Of a DNA stretch of 54,786 nt, positions 14,816 to 23,300 are shown in pieces. Source of the stretch: an uncultured Bacteroidia bacterium (GTDB lineage Bacteria; Bacteroidota; Bacteroidia; Bacteroidales; F082); the NCBI GenBank assembly GCA_902799345.1, contig CADBZW010000014.1, positions 1 to 54,786 of the forward strand, in the 5' to 3' direction. The position numbers and the translations under genes are program-made. Each line of letters opens with the position of its first letter. Within the stretch, counting starts at the first letter, position 1. The notes below the pieces were generated by a model. That model was not told the DNA's origin. It saw only the letters and a program-made list of their open reading frames with translations, and did not search any database.

Positions 14816-15181
14816 ATGAAAAACCGTTATTTCCTCCTTTTGGCCCTCGCCGCCTTGGTCTGCGCCTGCCATCCGAAAGCCGACCCGCTCTTCGGCACCT
14901 GGACGGTGAGCAAGGTCAACGTGCAGTTCGACGAGCAACGTAGTACGCCCGAGCTGGTGAAGCAGGTGGGCGAGATGGAGAAACAAAACATCATCACCAT
15001 TGATAGCGATTCCATACTGACATTCAAAGGATTGGAAGAAGAATGGCAAGACAGGATAAGCCTCAAAAACGACACATTGCTCCGCAACGGCAAGGCGTTC
15101 GGCACCTGGAAAGACGGTGCCATCGTCACCCGCAATGGGTCACCGCTGGGGGAAGTTGTTGTTACTTACAAACAGGAATGA
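14816..15181 (+). CDS. Small lipoprotein, lipocalin-like
   Basis: The protein is 121 aa. The signal peptide ends in a lipobox (LAALVCAC, lipidated Cys at residue 18). The mature part starts 'DPLFGTWTVSKVNVQFD' and continues as about six short strands with 'ILTFKG', 'ISLKNDTLL', 'FGTWKDG' and 'GEVVVTYKQE'. This is the pattern of lipocalin-like Bacteroidota lipoproteins ('GtW....v'). No ligand can be named. The gene converges on the DUF4837 gene, with a hairpin between them at 15195-15240. Confidence 0.8.
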   Translation: MKNRYFLLLALAALVCACHPKADPLFGTWTVSKVNVQFDEQRSTPELVKQVGEMEKQNIITIDSDSILTFKGLEEEWQDRISLKNDTLLRNGKAFGTWKDGAIVTRNGSPLGEVVVTYKQE

Positions 15182-15194
15182 ACCCTCGGGGACC

Positions 15195-15240
15195 GCTTCG
15201 CGCGTCATTGCTTCGTTCCTCGCAATGACGCAAAGCGGCA
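15195..15240. repeat. Hairpin repeat (CGTCATTGC / GCAATGACG) between convergent genes
   Basis: CGTCATTGC at 15205-15213 pairs with GCAATGACG at 15224-15232. Outer arms CCGCTTCGCG and CGCAAAGCGG extend the stem with one mismatch. The loop contains TTCGTTCCTC. It lies between two stop codons and could end transcription from both sides. It resembles a dispersed intergenic repeat type that I recall from several phyla. Confidence 0.75.
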
Positions 15241-15257
15241 GAAAGGACGACAAACGA

Positions 15258-16259
15258 CTACTGCTCCACAAACTGCAAGCTATAAGCGATGGCCTCCAGC
15301 TGGAGCAGCATGTTGCGTTTCTTCTGGTTGGGCTCGTAGTAGTAGCCCTCCACGGTGACGAGGTTGCCCGTGCGCGGATCGGCGAAGGTGTACGACACGA
15401 AGGGGCCTCCCATGAAGTCGTTCTCCACGCGCCACATGCCACGCATCTCGACGGTGTAGCCGGCGGGATAGTCCTTCACCTGCTTCACCATGGGCGGCAC
15501 AAACTCGGTCTCGGTGGCCATGTAGGAGCCTTCGAGCGGACCCGGGATGTACTGCTGCATCATCATGTCGCGCATGGCCACGAGGCTTGGCGTGCTGAAC
15601 TGGATGGTGTCTTTATAAGGCGTCTGATAGATGACGATGCAGGCGCTGGAGCGTTCCTGCTCCTTGCGAATCCACATGAAGTCGGCCTCGTCTTTGGCGA
15701 CGAAGAAGCCCTGCGGCACGGTGAGGGTGAAGCCGAAGCGCTTGGCGATGGCATTGGCGATATTGTCGTCTTTTGTAGGACGGAACACGTTGAGGATGCG
15801 CTCACGTTCCACCTTGTCGAACCACTGCTGGTAGACCTCTTTCTGCTTGTCGAAGAGCTCGACCCATGAGGTGACATCGGGCGCGCTGATCTTGATGTAA
15901 CGCTGCGGAGCGGCCCATTGGTCGGCAACAGTGGTGGCCACAGCCTTTTCAAGACTCGGCTTGATTTCCACTTCCAGGATGTTCTTGTGCCGCATGAACA
16001 GGTCTGAGAAGTTCGCCACGTTGACATGAGCCAAGTCGTTGCGTGCCTCGGGCTGCGGCAGGCCATACTGGTAGTCGAGGAAGAAATGGCGGATCGTGTC
16101 GCCGATGCGACCCTTCCACTGGTCATCGTTTTGGGTGACGACGAGGATTTCCGACGTCCCACCCGTTGAGCGGTCTTTCCTGCCGGGGCGTTGCTCCTCG
16201 CATGAGGCCAGCATAATGATGATGAAGAGGAGTGCTGTGAATTTCAATGCGTTTTTCAT
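15258..16259 (-). CDS. DUF4837 family lipoprotein
   Basis: The protein is 333 aa. The signal peptide is followed by a lipobox (IIIMLASC, Cys20). The body matches the DUF4837 pattern of Bacteroidota: 'SEILVVTQNDDQWKG', 'GDTIRHFF', 'LPQPEARNDLAHVN', 'FMRHKNILEVEI', 'MWIRKEQERSSACIVIYQTPY', and 'MGGPFVSYTFADPRTGNLVTVEGYYY' near the end. The family has no known function. The gene follows the MltD-like transglycosylase gene (100 bp gap containing a repeat hairpin), a neighbour pair common in this phylum, which points to the cell envelope. Confidence 0.85.
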   Translation of the reverse strand: MKNALKFTALLFIIIMLASCEEQRPGRKDRSTGGTSEILVVTQNDDQWKGRIGDTIRHFFLDYQYGLPQPEARNDLAHVNVANFSDLFMRHKNILEVEIKPSLEKAVATTVADQWAAPQRYIKISAPDVTSWVELFDKQKEVYQQWFDKVERERILNVFRPTKDDNIANAIAKRFGFTLTVPQGFFVAKDEADFMWIRKEQERSSACIVIYQTPYKDTIQFSTPSLVAMRDMMMQQYIPGPLEGSYMATETEFVPPMVKQVKDYPAGYTVEMRGMWRVENDFMGGPFVSYTFADPRTGNLVTVEGYYYEPNQKKRNMLLQLEAIAYSLQFVEQ

Positions 16260-16287
16260 GGTACTAATGTTTTTGTAAGGTTGTTTT

Positions 16288-16347
16288 TGACCCTGACTGC
16301 TGACCCTGACCCGCCTTTGTGGCGAGAACTGGTCAGGGTCAGGGTCA
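16288..16347. repeat. Intergenic hairpin of TGACCCTGAC direct repeats
   Basis: TGACCCTGAC at 16288-16297 and again at 16301-16310 faces GGTCAGGGTCAGGGTCA at 16331-16347. The spacer is GCC..GGC containing. It lies between the mltD stop and the DUF4837 start. It has the same design as the elements at 139-220, 27894-27970 and 47342-47425, with a different word. Confidence 0.75.
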
Positions 16348-16358
16348 ATGGTCTGGGT

Positions 16359-17888
16359 TTACTTTTTAATCTTCAGTTTTTGCCCCACCTTTACGGTGTT
16401 GCTTTTCAGGTTGTTCCATTTCTTGAGGTTGTTGACTGTGCAGCCGTATTTCCTCGAAATCGAGCTGAGGGTCTCCCCTTTCTTCACCGTATGCGTCTTG
16501 ACGGTTGGCGCAGCTTGTTTTCCGCTGCTGTTCGACTTGTTGTTGCTCTTACCCACCTGAGCCATGGGAGCGCCTGAGCGATAGATCTTCAACTTCTGAC
16601 CCACGTGGATGGTCTCGCGTTTCAGGCGGTTCCAGTTTTTGATGTTCGACACCGTGACGTGGTATTTGCGGGCGATGCTGCCGAGGCTCTCGCCTTTTTT
16701 CACTGTATGGGTGATGCAGTCGCTCACCTGTTCCACCTTCTCTTCGATGACCTCGCGCGCCTTTTCGGCCCTGCTGGTGTAGGAATAGATGCTATCTTCG
16801 AGTTGCACGAAACGCAACGTGTATTTCATGGGCATACGCAACGCACAAGGGAATTCCTTCGAAGCGGGGACGATGCGCTTGGTGTATTGCGGGTTGAAGA
16901 AGACGAGGTCTTGCATGGACACGCCGATACATTCGTTGATTTGGTCGAAGCCCACGCGATTGTGCACCACCACCGTGTCGGTGCCATGTAACAGCAGGCC
17001 CGGATTGGTGGGATAGATGTTATGCTCGGTGGCGTAGTTCATCAAGTAGGTGACGGCAATGAACGCCGGCACATAGCCTCGGGTCTCCTTGGGCAGATAA
17101 GGCCAGATGGCCCAGTAGTTCTTGACGCCGCCCGCACGGATGATGGCCTTGTTGACCGTGCCCGGGCCTGAGTTGTAGGCTGCCAACACGAGGAACCAGT
17201 CCTCATAGCGAGCATAGAGGCTCTGCAGGTATTGGCATGCCGCCACGGTCTCCTTCATGGGGTCGTAGCGCTCGTCGAGCAAGGTGGTGACACGCAAGCC
17301 ATAGTCCTTGCCCGTACCCAACATAAACTGCCACAGGCCTTTGGCTCCCGCCTTCGAGCCTGCCGTCGGGTTGAGTGCCGACTCCACCATGGCGAGGTAT
17401 TTCAGCTCCAGTGGGAGGTTGTACTTGGCGAGGTATTCCTCGAACATGGGGAAATAGACGTATGAAAGGCCCAACATACGGCTCGACTGCTGACGGCGGC
17501 GGTTGGCATACAATTCGATGAACGACTTCACATGGGTGTTGAACGTCAGCGGTATCGTCGTCTGCCGCGCCAAGGCCTCGATGCGGTTTTGGTAAACGGT
17601 GTCGTCGAAGACGGGCACCTCATCCTTGCCATAGTCATAGATATTCATCACAGCCGTGTCGATGTCGAGATACACATCCTTGAAATAGCTGATGTTGCTC
17701 ACCAAGTCCAGCATCTCCATCACCGCCGACTCGTCGACAACAGCCTTACCAGAGTTCAAATCCCTGACTTCCTGTTCATTGAGTTCGACATCAAGGCTAT
17801 CGGGGGACGAACCGTATGGGTCGTTGACCTGAGCAAAAAGCGTGGCGAAGGGGAAAAGCGTTAATAGGATGAGATGTGCGTATTTCAT
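16359..17888 (-). CDS. mltD: Membrane-bound lytic murein transglycosylase D-like, two LysM domains
   Basis: The protein is 509 aa. It has a signal peptide (MKYAHLILLTLFPFATLFAQ, no lipobox Cys). The SLT-type transglycosylase domain spans about residues 140-300 and includes LAMVESALNPTA with catalytic Glu169, GAKGLWQFM, and LAAYNSGPGTV. The two C-terminal LysM domains (about 395-440 and 465-509) both begin HTVKKGE and bind peptidoglycan. The enzyme cleaves glycan strands with formation of 1,6-anhydro ends during wall growth. It heads an operon with the DUF4837 lipoprotein. The -7 box TAATTTTG lies at 17935-17942. The transmembrane or lipid anchor of E. coli MltD is absent, so it is probably periplasmic or peripherally bound. 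Confidence 0.92.
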   Translation of the reverse strand: MKYAHLILLTLFPFATLFAQVNDPYGSSPDSLDVELNEQEVRDLNSGKAVVDESAVMEMLDLVSNISYFKDVYLDIDTAVMNIYDYGKDEVPVFDDTVYQNRIEALARQTTIPLTFNTHVKSFIELYANRRRQQSSRMLGLSYVYFPMFEEYLAKYNLPLELKYLAMVESALNPTAGSKAGAKGLWQFMLGTGKDYGLRVTTLLDERYDPMKETVAACQYLQSLYARYEDWFLVLAAYNSGPGTVNKAIIRAGGVKNYWAIWPYLPKETRGYVPAFIAVTYLMNYATEHNIYPTNPGLLLHGTDTVVVHNRVGFDQINECIGVSMQDLVFFNPQYTKRIVPASKEFPCALRMPMKYTLRFVQLEDSIYSYTSRAEKAREVIEEKVEQVSDCITHTVKKGESLGSIARKYHVTVSNIKNWNRLKRETIHVGQKLKIYRSGAPMAQVGKSNNKSNSSGKQAAPTVKTHTVKKGETLSSISRKYGCTVNNLKKWNNLKSNTVKVGQKLKIKK

Positions 17889-17934
17889 TGGGCTTTGTAT
17901 GAATTTGATGAGACTACTCTTTTAGAAGCGAACG

Positions 17935-17942
17935 CAAAATTA
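17935..17942 (-). promoter_or_regulatory. -7 box TAATTTTG for mltD
   Basis: The minus strand reads TAATTTTG, about 47 bp before the mltD ATG. An identical octamer faces the other way at 17975-17982, so this is a divergent promoter pair in an AT-rich gap. Confidence 0.6.
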
Positions 17943-17974
17943 CCAAAAATCATATATAAAAAGTGAAAAAAAAC

Positions 17975-17982
17975 TAATTTTG
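17975..17982 (+). promoter_or_regulatory. -7 box TAATTTTG for the AI-2E family gene
   Basis: It ends 26 bp before the ATG at 18009. A transcript from it would begin near 17987, which excludes the ATG at 17982 as the start. Confidence 0.6.
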
Positions 17983-18008
17983 TGACCTCAAAGAGAAGAA
18001 AAAACCTT

Positions 18009-19166
18009 ATGGAAAACGAAAGAAACACCGAAAGACTAGCGGGATACGTCATCAAATTGGGCGGCTTGGCCCTCATTTTGGCCTTTTGCTTTTTGTTCAA
18101 GAACGTGTTGGTCTACATCATTACGGCCTTCGTGGTGTCGCTCATCGGGCGTCCTATCATGCATCTATTGAGAAAGATACGCATCAAGAAACACAGCCTC
18201 CCCGACTGGTTGTTGGCCGTGCTGACCATCACGCTCATCCTCGCTTTTCTGGCTATGATTGTCACACAAATGATCCCTTTGGCGTCGAGCATCATCAAGG
18301 ACGCCTCGGCCATTCAGAACTCGTCGTATTTTGAGTCGAATCCCATCGACAAACTGAATGTATGGCTCATCGGGCTGTTCCCCAACTTGGGTCGCGACTT
18401 CGACATCACGGCGGTGTTGCTCACCAACCTCAAGGATGTGGTTGACTTCGGTAAGGTTAGCGGCATCGTGGGTTCGGTAGCATCGATGGTCACCAGCACC
18501 TTCGTGGCCTTGTTTTCTGTGGTGTTCATCTCGTTTTTCTTCCTCAAGGACGACACCCTGTTTGAGCGCATCATCTGTGCCCTTGTCCCCGACCGCCACG
18601 AGGCCAATGTGGGCAAGACACTCAACGACATCAAGCAGTTGCTCTCGCGCTATTTTGCCGGCTTGGTCATTGAGATGCTCGGCGTGGCCGTGATCGACTT
18701 CCTCGGCCTGTGGCTCATCGCCCGCCTCAACTTCAGCTATGCCATCGGCATCGCCTTCATCGCCGGTCTGCTCAACGTGATACCCTACGTCGGTCCGCTC
18801 ATCGGCGAATTCATCGGCGTGGTGTTCGGCATCGTCCTGAAACTCGGCACGGGTGCAGGCCTCGACGTCAACATCTGGATCTTCGCCCTCATCATCCTGG
18901 CCATTATGCTGACGGCACAGCTCATCGACAACTTCATCTACCAGCCCCTCATCTACTCAACGAGCATCAAGGCGCATCCCTTGGAGATTTTCATCGTGCT
19001 GCTCATGGCAGGCCATATCGGTGGTGCCGTGGGAATGTTAGTGGCCATCCCCGCCTACACGGTGGTACGCGTCGTCGCAATCAGGTTCTTCTACCGTTAC
19101 AAGGCCATCCAGCGGCTGATCCCTGATTTGAGCGAGGAGGACAAAATCATTGAAAACATCGATTGA
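18009..19166 (+). CDS. AI-2E family membrane transporter
   Basis: The protein is 385 aa from the ATG at 18009, chosen because an upstream ATG at 17982 lies inside the promoter box. The family architecture is visible: two N-terminal helices (residues about 10-55), one helix near 65-90, a large periplasmic or cytosolic domain, a helix near 150-175 ('FVALFSVVFISFFFL'), then several helices with the conserved 'IAGLLNVIPYVGPLIGE' and 'QLIDNFIYQPLI' motifs. Members export autoinducer-2 or act as Na+/H+ exchangers; the substrate here is unknown. It is transcribed alone, and hairpins follow it at 19211-19232 and 19261-19296. Confidence 0.92.
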   Translation: MENERNTERLAGYVIKLGGLALILAFCFLFKNVLVYIITAFVVSLIGRPIMHLLRKIRIKKHSLPDWLLAVLTITLILAFLAMIVTQMIPLASSIIKDASAIQNSSYFESNPIDKLNVWLIGLFPNLGRDFDITAVLLTNLKDVVDFGKVSGIVGSVASMVTSTFVALFSVVFISFFFLKDDTLFERIICALVPDRHEANVGKTLNDIKQLLSRYFAGLVIEMLGVAVIDFLGLWLIARLNFSYAIGIAFIAGLLNVIPYVGPLIGEFIGVVFGIVLKLGTGAGLDVNIWIFALIILAIMLTAQLIDNFIYQPLIYSTSIKAHPLEIFIVLLMAGHIGGAVGMLVAIPAYTVVRVVAIRFFYRYKAIQRLIPDLSEEDKIIENID

Positions 19167-19210
19167 TGGACTATCCGATAGGGGGCATAGAGCTCCACCA
19201 TTAGGCAGTC

Positions 19211-19232
19211 ATGGCGGACAAGGATCCGCCAT
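19211..19232. terminator. Hairpin ATGGCGGA / TCCGCCAT after the AI-2E gene
   Basis: There are eight paired bases and a 6-base loop. It lies 44 bp after the stop codon, with no strong T run on the plus strand. It may be a weak terminator or a repeat of the hairpin class. Confidence 0.45.
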
Positions 19233-19260
19233 CTCCTATGAAAAAAAGATTGCCCTTACC

Positions 19261-19296
19261 TTACCCAAGGGTTAGTCTTGGGTTAGTCTTGGGTAA
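19261..19296. repeat. Inverted and direct repeats of CTTGGGTTAGT between convergent genes
   Basis: TTACCCAAG at 19261-19269 can pair with CTTGGGTTA at 19277-19285 or with CTTGGGTAA at 19288-19296. The word GGGTTAGTCTT is repeated in tandem. It lies 19 bp before the stop of the GNAT gene (minus) and may end both transcripts. Confidence 0.65.
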
Positions 19297-19315
19297 AAGG
19301 GGAAAACAACGGTGC

Positions 19316-19825
19316 TCACAATCGTCCTGTTGTGATGATTTTTTGATAAGCCAGACGCGAATTGCCATCCAGCAAATAGATGATACCGCAATACTGGTAG
19401 CCATGCCTTTCCAAGCCTTTGCGCATGATGATATTGGCTTCGTGTGTGTCGATGCGGATGTTCGAGACTTGGCTCTCGCAATAGTCCAAAAGCGCGTCCA
19501 AGACGCCATGTGAGCTGGGCGTGCTGGCGATACGGTGGATGACGTGATAGGGTTCGTCATTGAGCCATTGTCCGTCGTATATTTTGTTGTAAGTCACTTC
19601 GGGGCTGGGCAAGAGGGCGAATGTCCCCACTACCCTGCTCTGCTCATCAAGCATCACATGGCTGCCGCCTAACTCGATGTCTTTCTTGAACATATCGTCT
19701 CGCGGATAGCCGTCGGGCCACTGGTAGGTGTTGCCATAGCTGCGCATGATTTCACGCGCTTGGTCACGGAGGCTGAGGATGGTCGGCAGGTCGGCCAAGG
19801 TGGATTTGCGGATGGTGTAGCTCAT
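19316..19825 (-). CDS. GNAT family N-acetyltransferase
   Basis: The protein is 169 aa with the GNAT layout: N-terminal 'YTIRKSTLADLPTILSLRDQ', a central strand 'VVGTFALLPSPEV', 'YHVIHRIASTPSSHGVLDALLDYC' in the acetyl-CoA-binding position, and 'IRIDTHEANIIMRKGLERHGY' with the conserved C-terminal turn. The usual Q/RxxGxG/A loop is replaced by STPSSHGVL, so the acetyl-CoA loop is atypical but in a recognised Bacteroidota form. The substrate is unknown. The start overlaps the stop of ybaK (ATGA), so translation is coupled in the purL-ybaK operon. Confidence 0.85.
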   Translation of the reverse strand: MSYTIRKSTLADLPTILSLRDQAREIMRSYGNTYQWPDGYPRDDMFKKDIELGGSHVMLDEQSRVVGTFALLPSPEVTYNKIYDGQWLNDEPYHVIHRIASTPSSHGVLDALLDYCESQVSNIRIDTHEANIIMRKGLERHGYQYCGIIYLLDGNSRLAYQKIITTGRL

Positions 19826-20325
19826 TTTTGACCGAGTTCAAAGATGGTCAAGTCGGCGATGGTCATATCCACCACCTGAATCAAGTCCTGAGGGTTGAGT
19901 TTGAACTGCAAGCCACGCACACCCGCGCTTACGTAGATGTAATCGAACAACTCGCAGGTCTCGTGGATGAAGGTCGGGAACTGTTTCTTCATGCCCACGG
20001 GCGAGCAGCCGCCGCGGATGTAACCCGTCAAAGGCAGCAGTTCCTTCATCGGGATAAGGTCGCAACTCTTGTTACCCGTGGCCTTGGCGGTCTTCTTCAG
20101 GTCGAGTTCGTCGTTGCCCGGGATGACGCAGACGAAATACCCTATCTTGTCGCCTTTCAGCACCAAGGTCTTGAACACCTGGTCGATGTCCTCGCCCAGC
20201 TGGTCGGCGATATGCTGCGCCCCGAGGTCGTTTTCATCCACCTCGTAAGGAATCAGCTCATACGCAATCCCTTTTGAGTCAAGGATGCGGCAGGCGTTGG
20301 TCTTGTTGATTTTTTCTTTGGGCAT
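19822..20325 (-). CDS. ybaK: Cys-tRNA(Pro)/Cys-tRNA(Cys) deacylase, YbaK/EbsC family
   Basis: The protein is 167 aa, normal for the family. It hydrolyses cysteine from mischarged tRNA(Pro) in the cytosol. Visible features are 'KTNACRILDSKGIAYELIPYE', 'VFKTLVLKGDK' with the functional Lys, 'FVCVIPGNDELDLKK', and 'TGYIRGGCSPVGMKKQFPTFI', which matches the conserved GYxxGGxSPxG motif. It starts 3 bp after the stop of purL and overlaps the following GNAT gene. Confidence 0.93.
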   Translation of the reverse strand: MPKEKINKTNACRILDSKGIAYELIPYEVDENDLGAQHIADQLGEDIDQVFKTLVLKGDKIGYFVCVIPGNDELDLKKTAKATGNKSCDLIPMKELLPLTGYIRGGCSPVGMKKQFPTFIHETCELFDYIYVSAGVRGLQFKLNPQDLIQVVDMTIADLTIFELGQK

Positions 20326-20328
20326 GGG

Positions 20329-23300
20329 TTATTTCCTATTCTCCTCCACCCACTTGCGGGCATTCACGAACGCCTCCATCCAAGGTGAGACTTCGTCGTT
20401 CTTGCGGTCGTCGGGATAGTAAGCCCACTGCCAAGGCAGGAAGGCACGTTCGAGGTGAGGCATCATGGCGAGATGACGCCCGTCGTTGGAGCAGATGCCT
20501 GCCGTCGACCAGTCGCTGCCGTTGGGGTTGCCTGGGTATTCGTCTTGACCGTAGTTCATCACGATCTTGTACTTGTCGCGGTAGAAGGGGAAATAGAAGC
20601 GGCCCTCACCGTGGGCAATCCACACGCCTAAGCGCCTGCCCGACAACGACTTGAGCATCACGCTCTCGTTTTGGGCAATCTCCACGTTGAGGAAGCCCGA
20701 CTCGAACTTGTGCGAGTCGTTGTGCATCATCACGGGGTGCTCCTCGTGGTCGGGATAGAGCAGGCCGAGTTCCATCATCAGCTGGCAGCCGTTGCACACG
20801 CCGAGGCTCAAGGTGTCCTCACGGGCATAGAAGTCGTCGAGGGCTTTCTTGGCCTTTTTGTTGTAGAGGAAGGCGCCCGCCCAGCCCTTGGCAGAGCCGA
20901 GCACGTCGGAGTTGGAGAAGCCTCCCACGAAGGCAATCATATTGACGTCCTTGAGGTCTTCGCGGCCTGTGGCGAGGTCGGTCATGGTGACGTCCTTCAC
21001 GTCGAAGCCGGCGAGATAAAGGGCGTAGGCCATCTCACGGTCGCATTGGCAGCCTTTTTCACGGATGATGGCCGCATTGATGCCCGAAGGTTTGCGACGG
21101 CGCAAGTCGATGCCGAGGCTGGCCGCCGTACCCGTGAAGTTGCGGCCAAAGCTATAGTGCAGGTACTGTTTCTTGTAGTTCATGAAACGCTCCATGGCCT
21201 TGCGCGGACCGCTCTGCTTGCGGTCGAGGAGGTACGACGACTTGAACCAGGTGTCGCGCAGCGCGTCGATGTCGAAGATGTAGTTGTGGTCGGCGTGCAG
21301 GATATTGATTTGTCGCTTGGCTTGGGGCTTGCCGATCATCTTGAAGGTGATGCCCAACTCACGCAACATGCGGTTGGCGATGCCGTCGTTGGAGACTTGG
21401 AGCACCACCGAGGGCTTCTCGCAGAACAGCACGGCCATCAGGTCTTCCTTGTCGAAGGCGCTCAGGTCGAGGTTCATGCCGTATGTCGTGTTGGCAAAAT
21501 TCATCTCCAACAGCGTGGTAATCAAGCCGCCCGCCGACACGTCGTGACCGGCCAAAACCAGATTATGCTCAATGAGTTTCTGGATGGCGTTGAAGCACTT
21601 CTTGAAGTAGTTGACGCTCTTCACGTCGGGCACTTCCTGACCGATGGCGCCGATGCTCTGTGCGAAGCTGCTGCCGCCGAGTTCGAAGCCGTCTTTCGAG
21701 AAGTCGATATAGAGGAGCTCTGTGTTTTCGTCCGTCTTCATCACGGGGCGCACCACCTGGCGGATGTTCGACACCTCGCCGGCAGCGGACACGATGACCG
21801 TTCCAGGAGCGACAACTTTCTCGCCATCAGGGTATTTCTGCGTCATGGAGAGGCTGTCCTTGCCCGTCGGCACGTTGATACCCAAAGCCACGCAGTAGTC
21901 GCTCAAGGCCTTCACGGCTTCGTAGAGACGAGCCGTCTCGCCCTCTTGCTTGGCAGGCCACATCCAGTTGGCACTCAACGAGACGCCTTCGAGATTGCCT
22001 TCAATAGGTGCCCAGAGGATATTGGTCAAGGCCTCGGAGACGGAGAGGCGCGAGGCGGCGGCGGGGTCGATGAGGCCCGCAATGGGCGCATGACCGAGAG
22101 CCGTAGCGATGCCACGTCTGCCGTTGTAGTCCAAGGCGCTGATGCCGAGGTTGCTCAAGGGCAGCTGTATCTCGCCCACGCACTGCTGCTGTGCCACACG
22201 ACCCGTCACGGAGCGGTCCACCTTGTTGGTGAGCCAGTCCTTGCAGGCCACGGCTTCCATCTGCAACACGTTGTTGAGGTATTTGTGTATGTCGCGCTTG
22301 GTGTAGCTGATTTTCTTGAAGTGGTAGGGCTTGGTCTTGTCGTGCAAAATCGTCTTGGGCGCGCTGCCGAAAAAGTCGGAGATGGCCAAGTCGATAGGTG
22401 CCTTGCCTTTCTTGCGGACGAAACGCAGACGTTCGTCGCCAGTCACCTCGCCCACCTCATAATATGGAGCACGCTCACGCTCGGCGGTCTCCTTGATGAT
22501 ATCTTTGTCTTTCTTGTTGACCAACAGGCCCATGCGCTCCTGCGACTCGTTGCCTATGATTTCCTTGTCGGAAAGGGTCGGGTCGCCGACAGGCAGGTTG
22601 TCGACATACACCACGCCTCCTGCGTCTTCGATAAGCTCGGAGAGGCAGTTGAGGTGGCCGCCCGCGCCGTGGTCGTGGATGCTGCGGATGGGGTTGCAGT
22701 CGCTCTCCGCCATGGCACGGATGACGTTACTCACGCGTTTCTGCATCTCAGGGTTGGCGCGCTGCACGGCGTTGAGCTCGATGGCGTTGCTGTATTGTCC
22801 TGTGTCGACACTCGACACGGCGCCGCCACCCATACCGATGCGGTAGTTGTCGCCGCCGAGGACGATGATGACGTCGCCTTCCTCGGGTTCCAGTTTCTTG
22901 GCGTCCTTCACCTTGGCGAAGCCGATGCCGCCTGCCAACATGATGACCTTGTCGTAGCCAAGGGTCTCTTTCTCGCTATGCTCAAAAGTCAGCAAGCTGC
23001 CGTTGATGAGCGGCTGGCCGAACTTGTTGCCGAAGTCGGAGGCACCGTTGGAGGCCTTGATGAGGATCTCTTCAGGCGTCTGATAGAGCCATTTGCGCGG
23101 CTCGATGTCCTTCTCCCAGTCACGGCCTTGCTCCGTGCGGGGATAAGACGTCATGTAGACGGCTGTGCCCGCCAAGGGCAAGCTGCCCTGACCGCCAGCC
23201 AGACGGTCGCGGATCTCGCCACCGCTACCCGTGGCTGCGCCATTGAACGGCTCCACGGTAGTCGGGAAGTTGTGCGTCTCGGCTTTCAGCGAAATCACCG

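Noticed and set aside
18009-19166. Autoinducer-2 quorum-sensing locus
   Set aside because: The AI-2E family name alone does not show AI-2 transport. No luxS or lsr-like genes are nearby.
19255-19300. Possible CRISPR remnant because of the repeated CTTGGGTTAGT word
   Set aside because: The repeat units abut, no unique spacers of constant length occur, and no cas genes are in the window.
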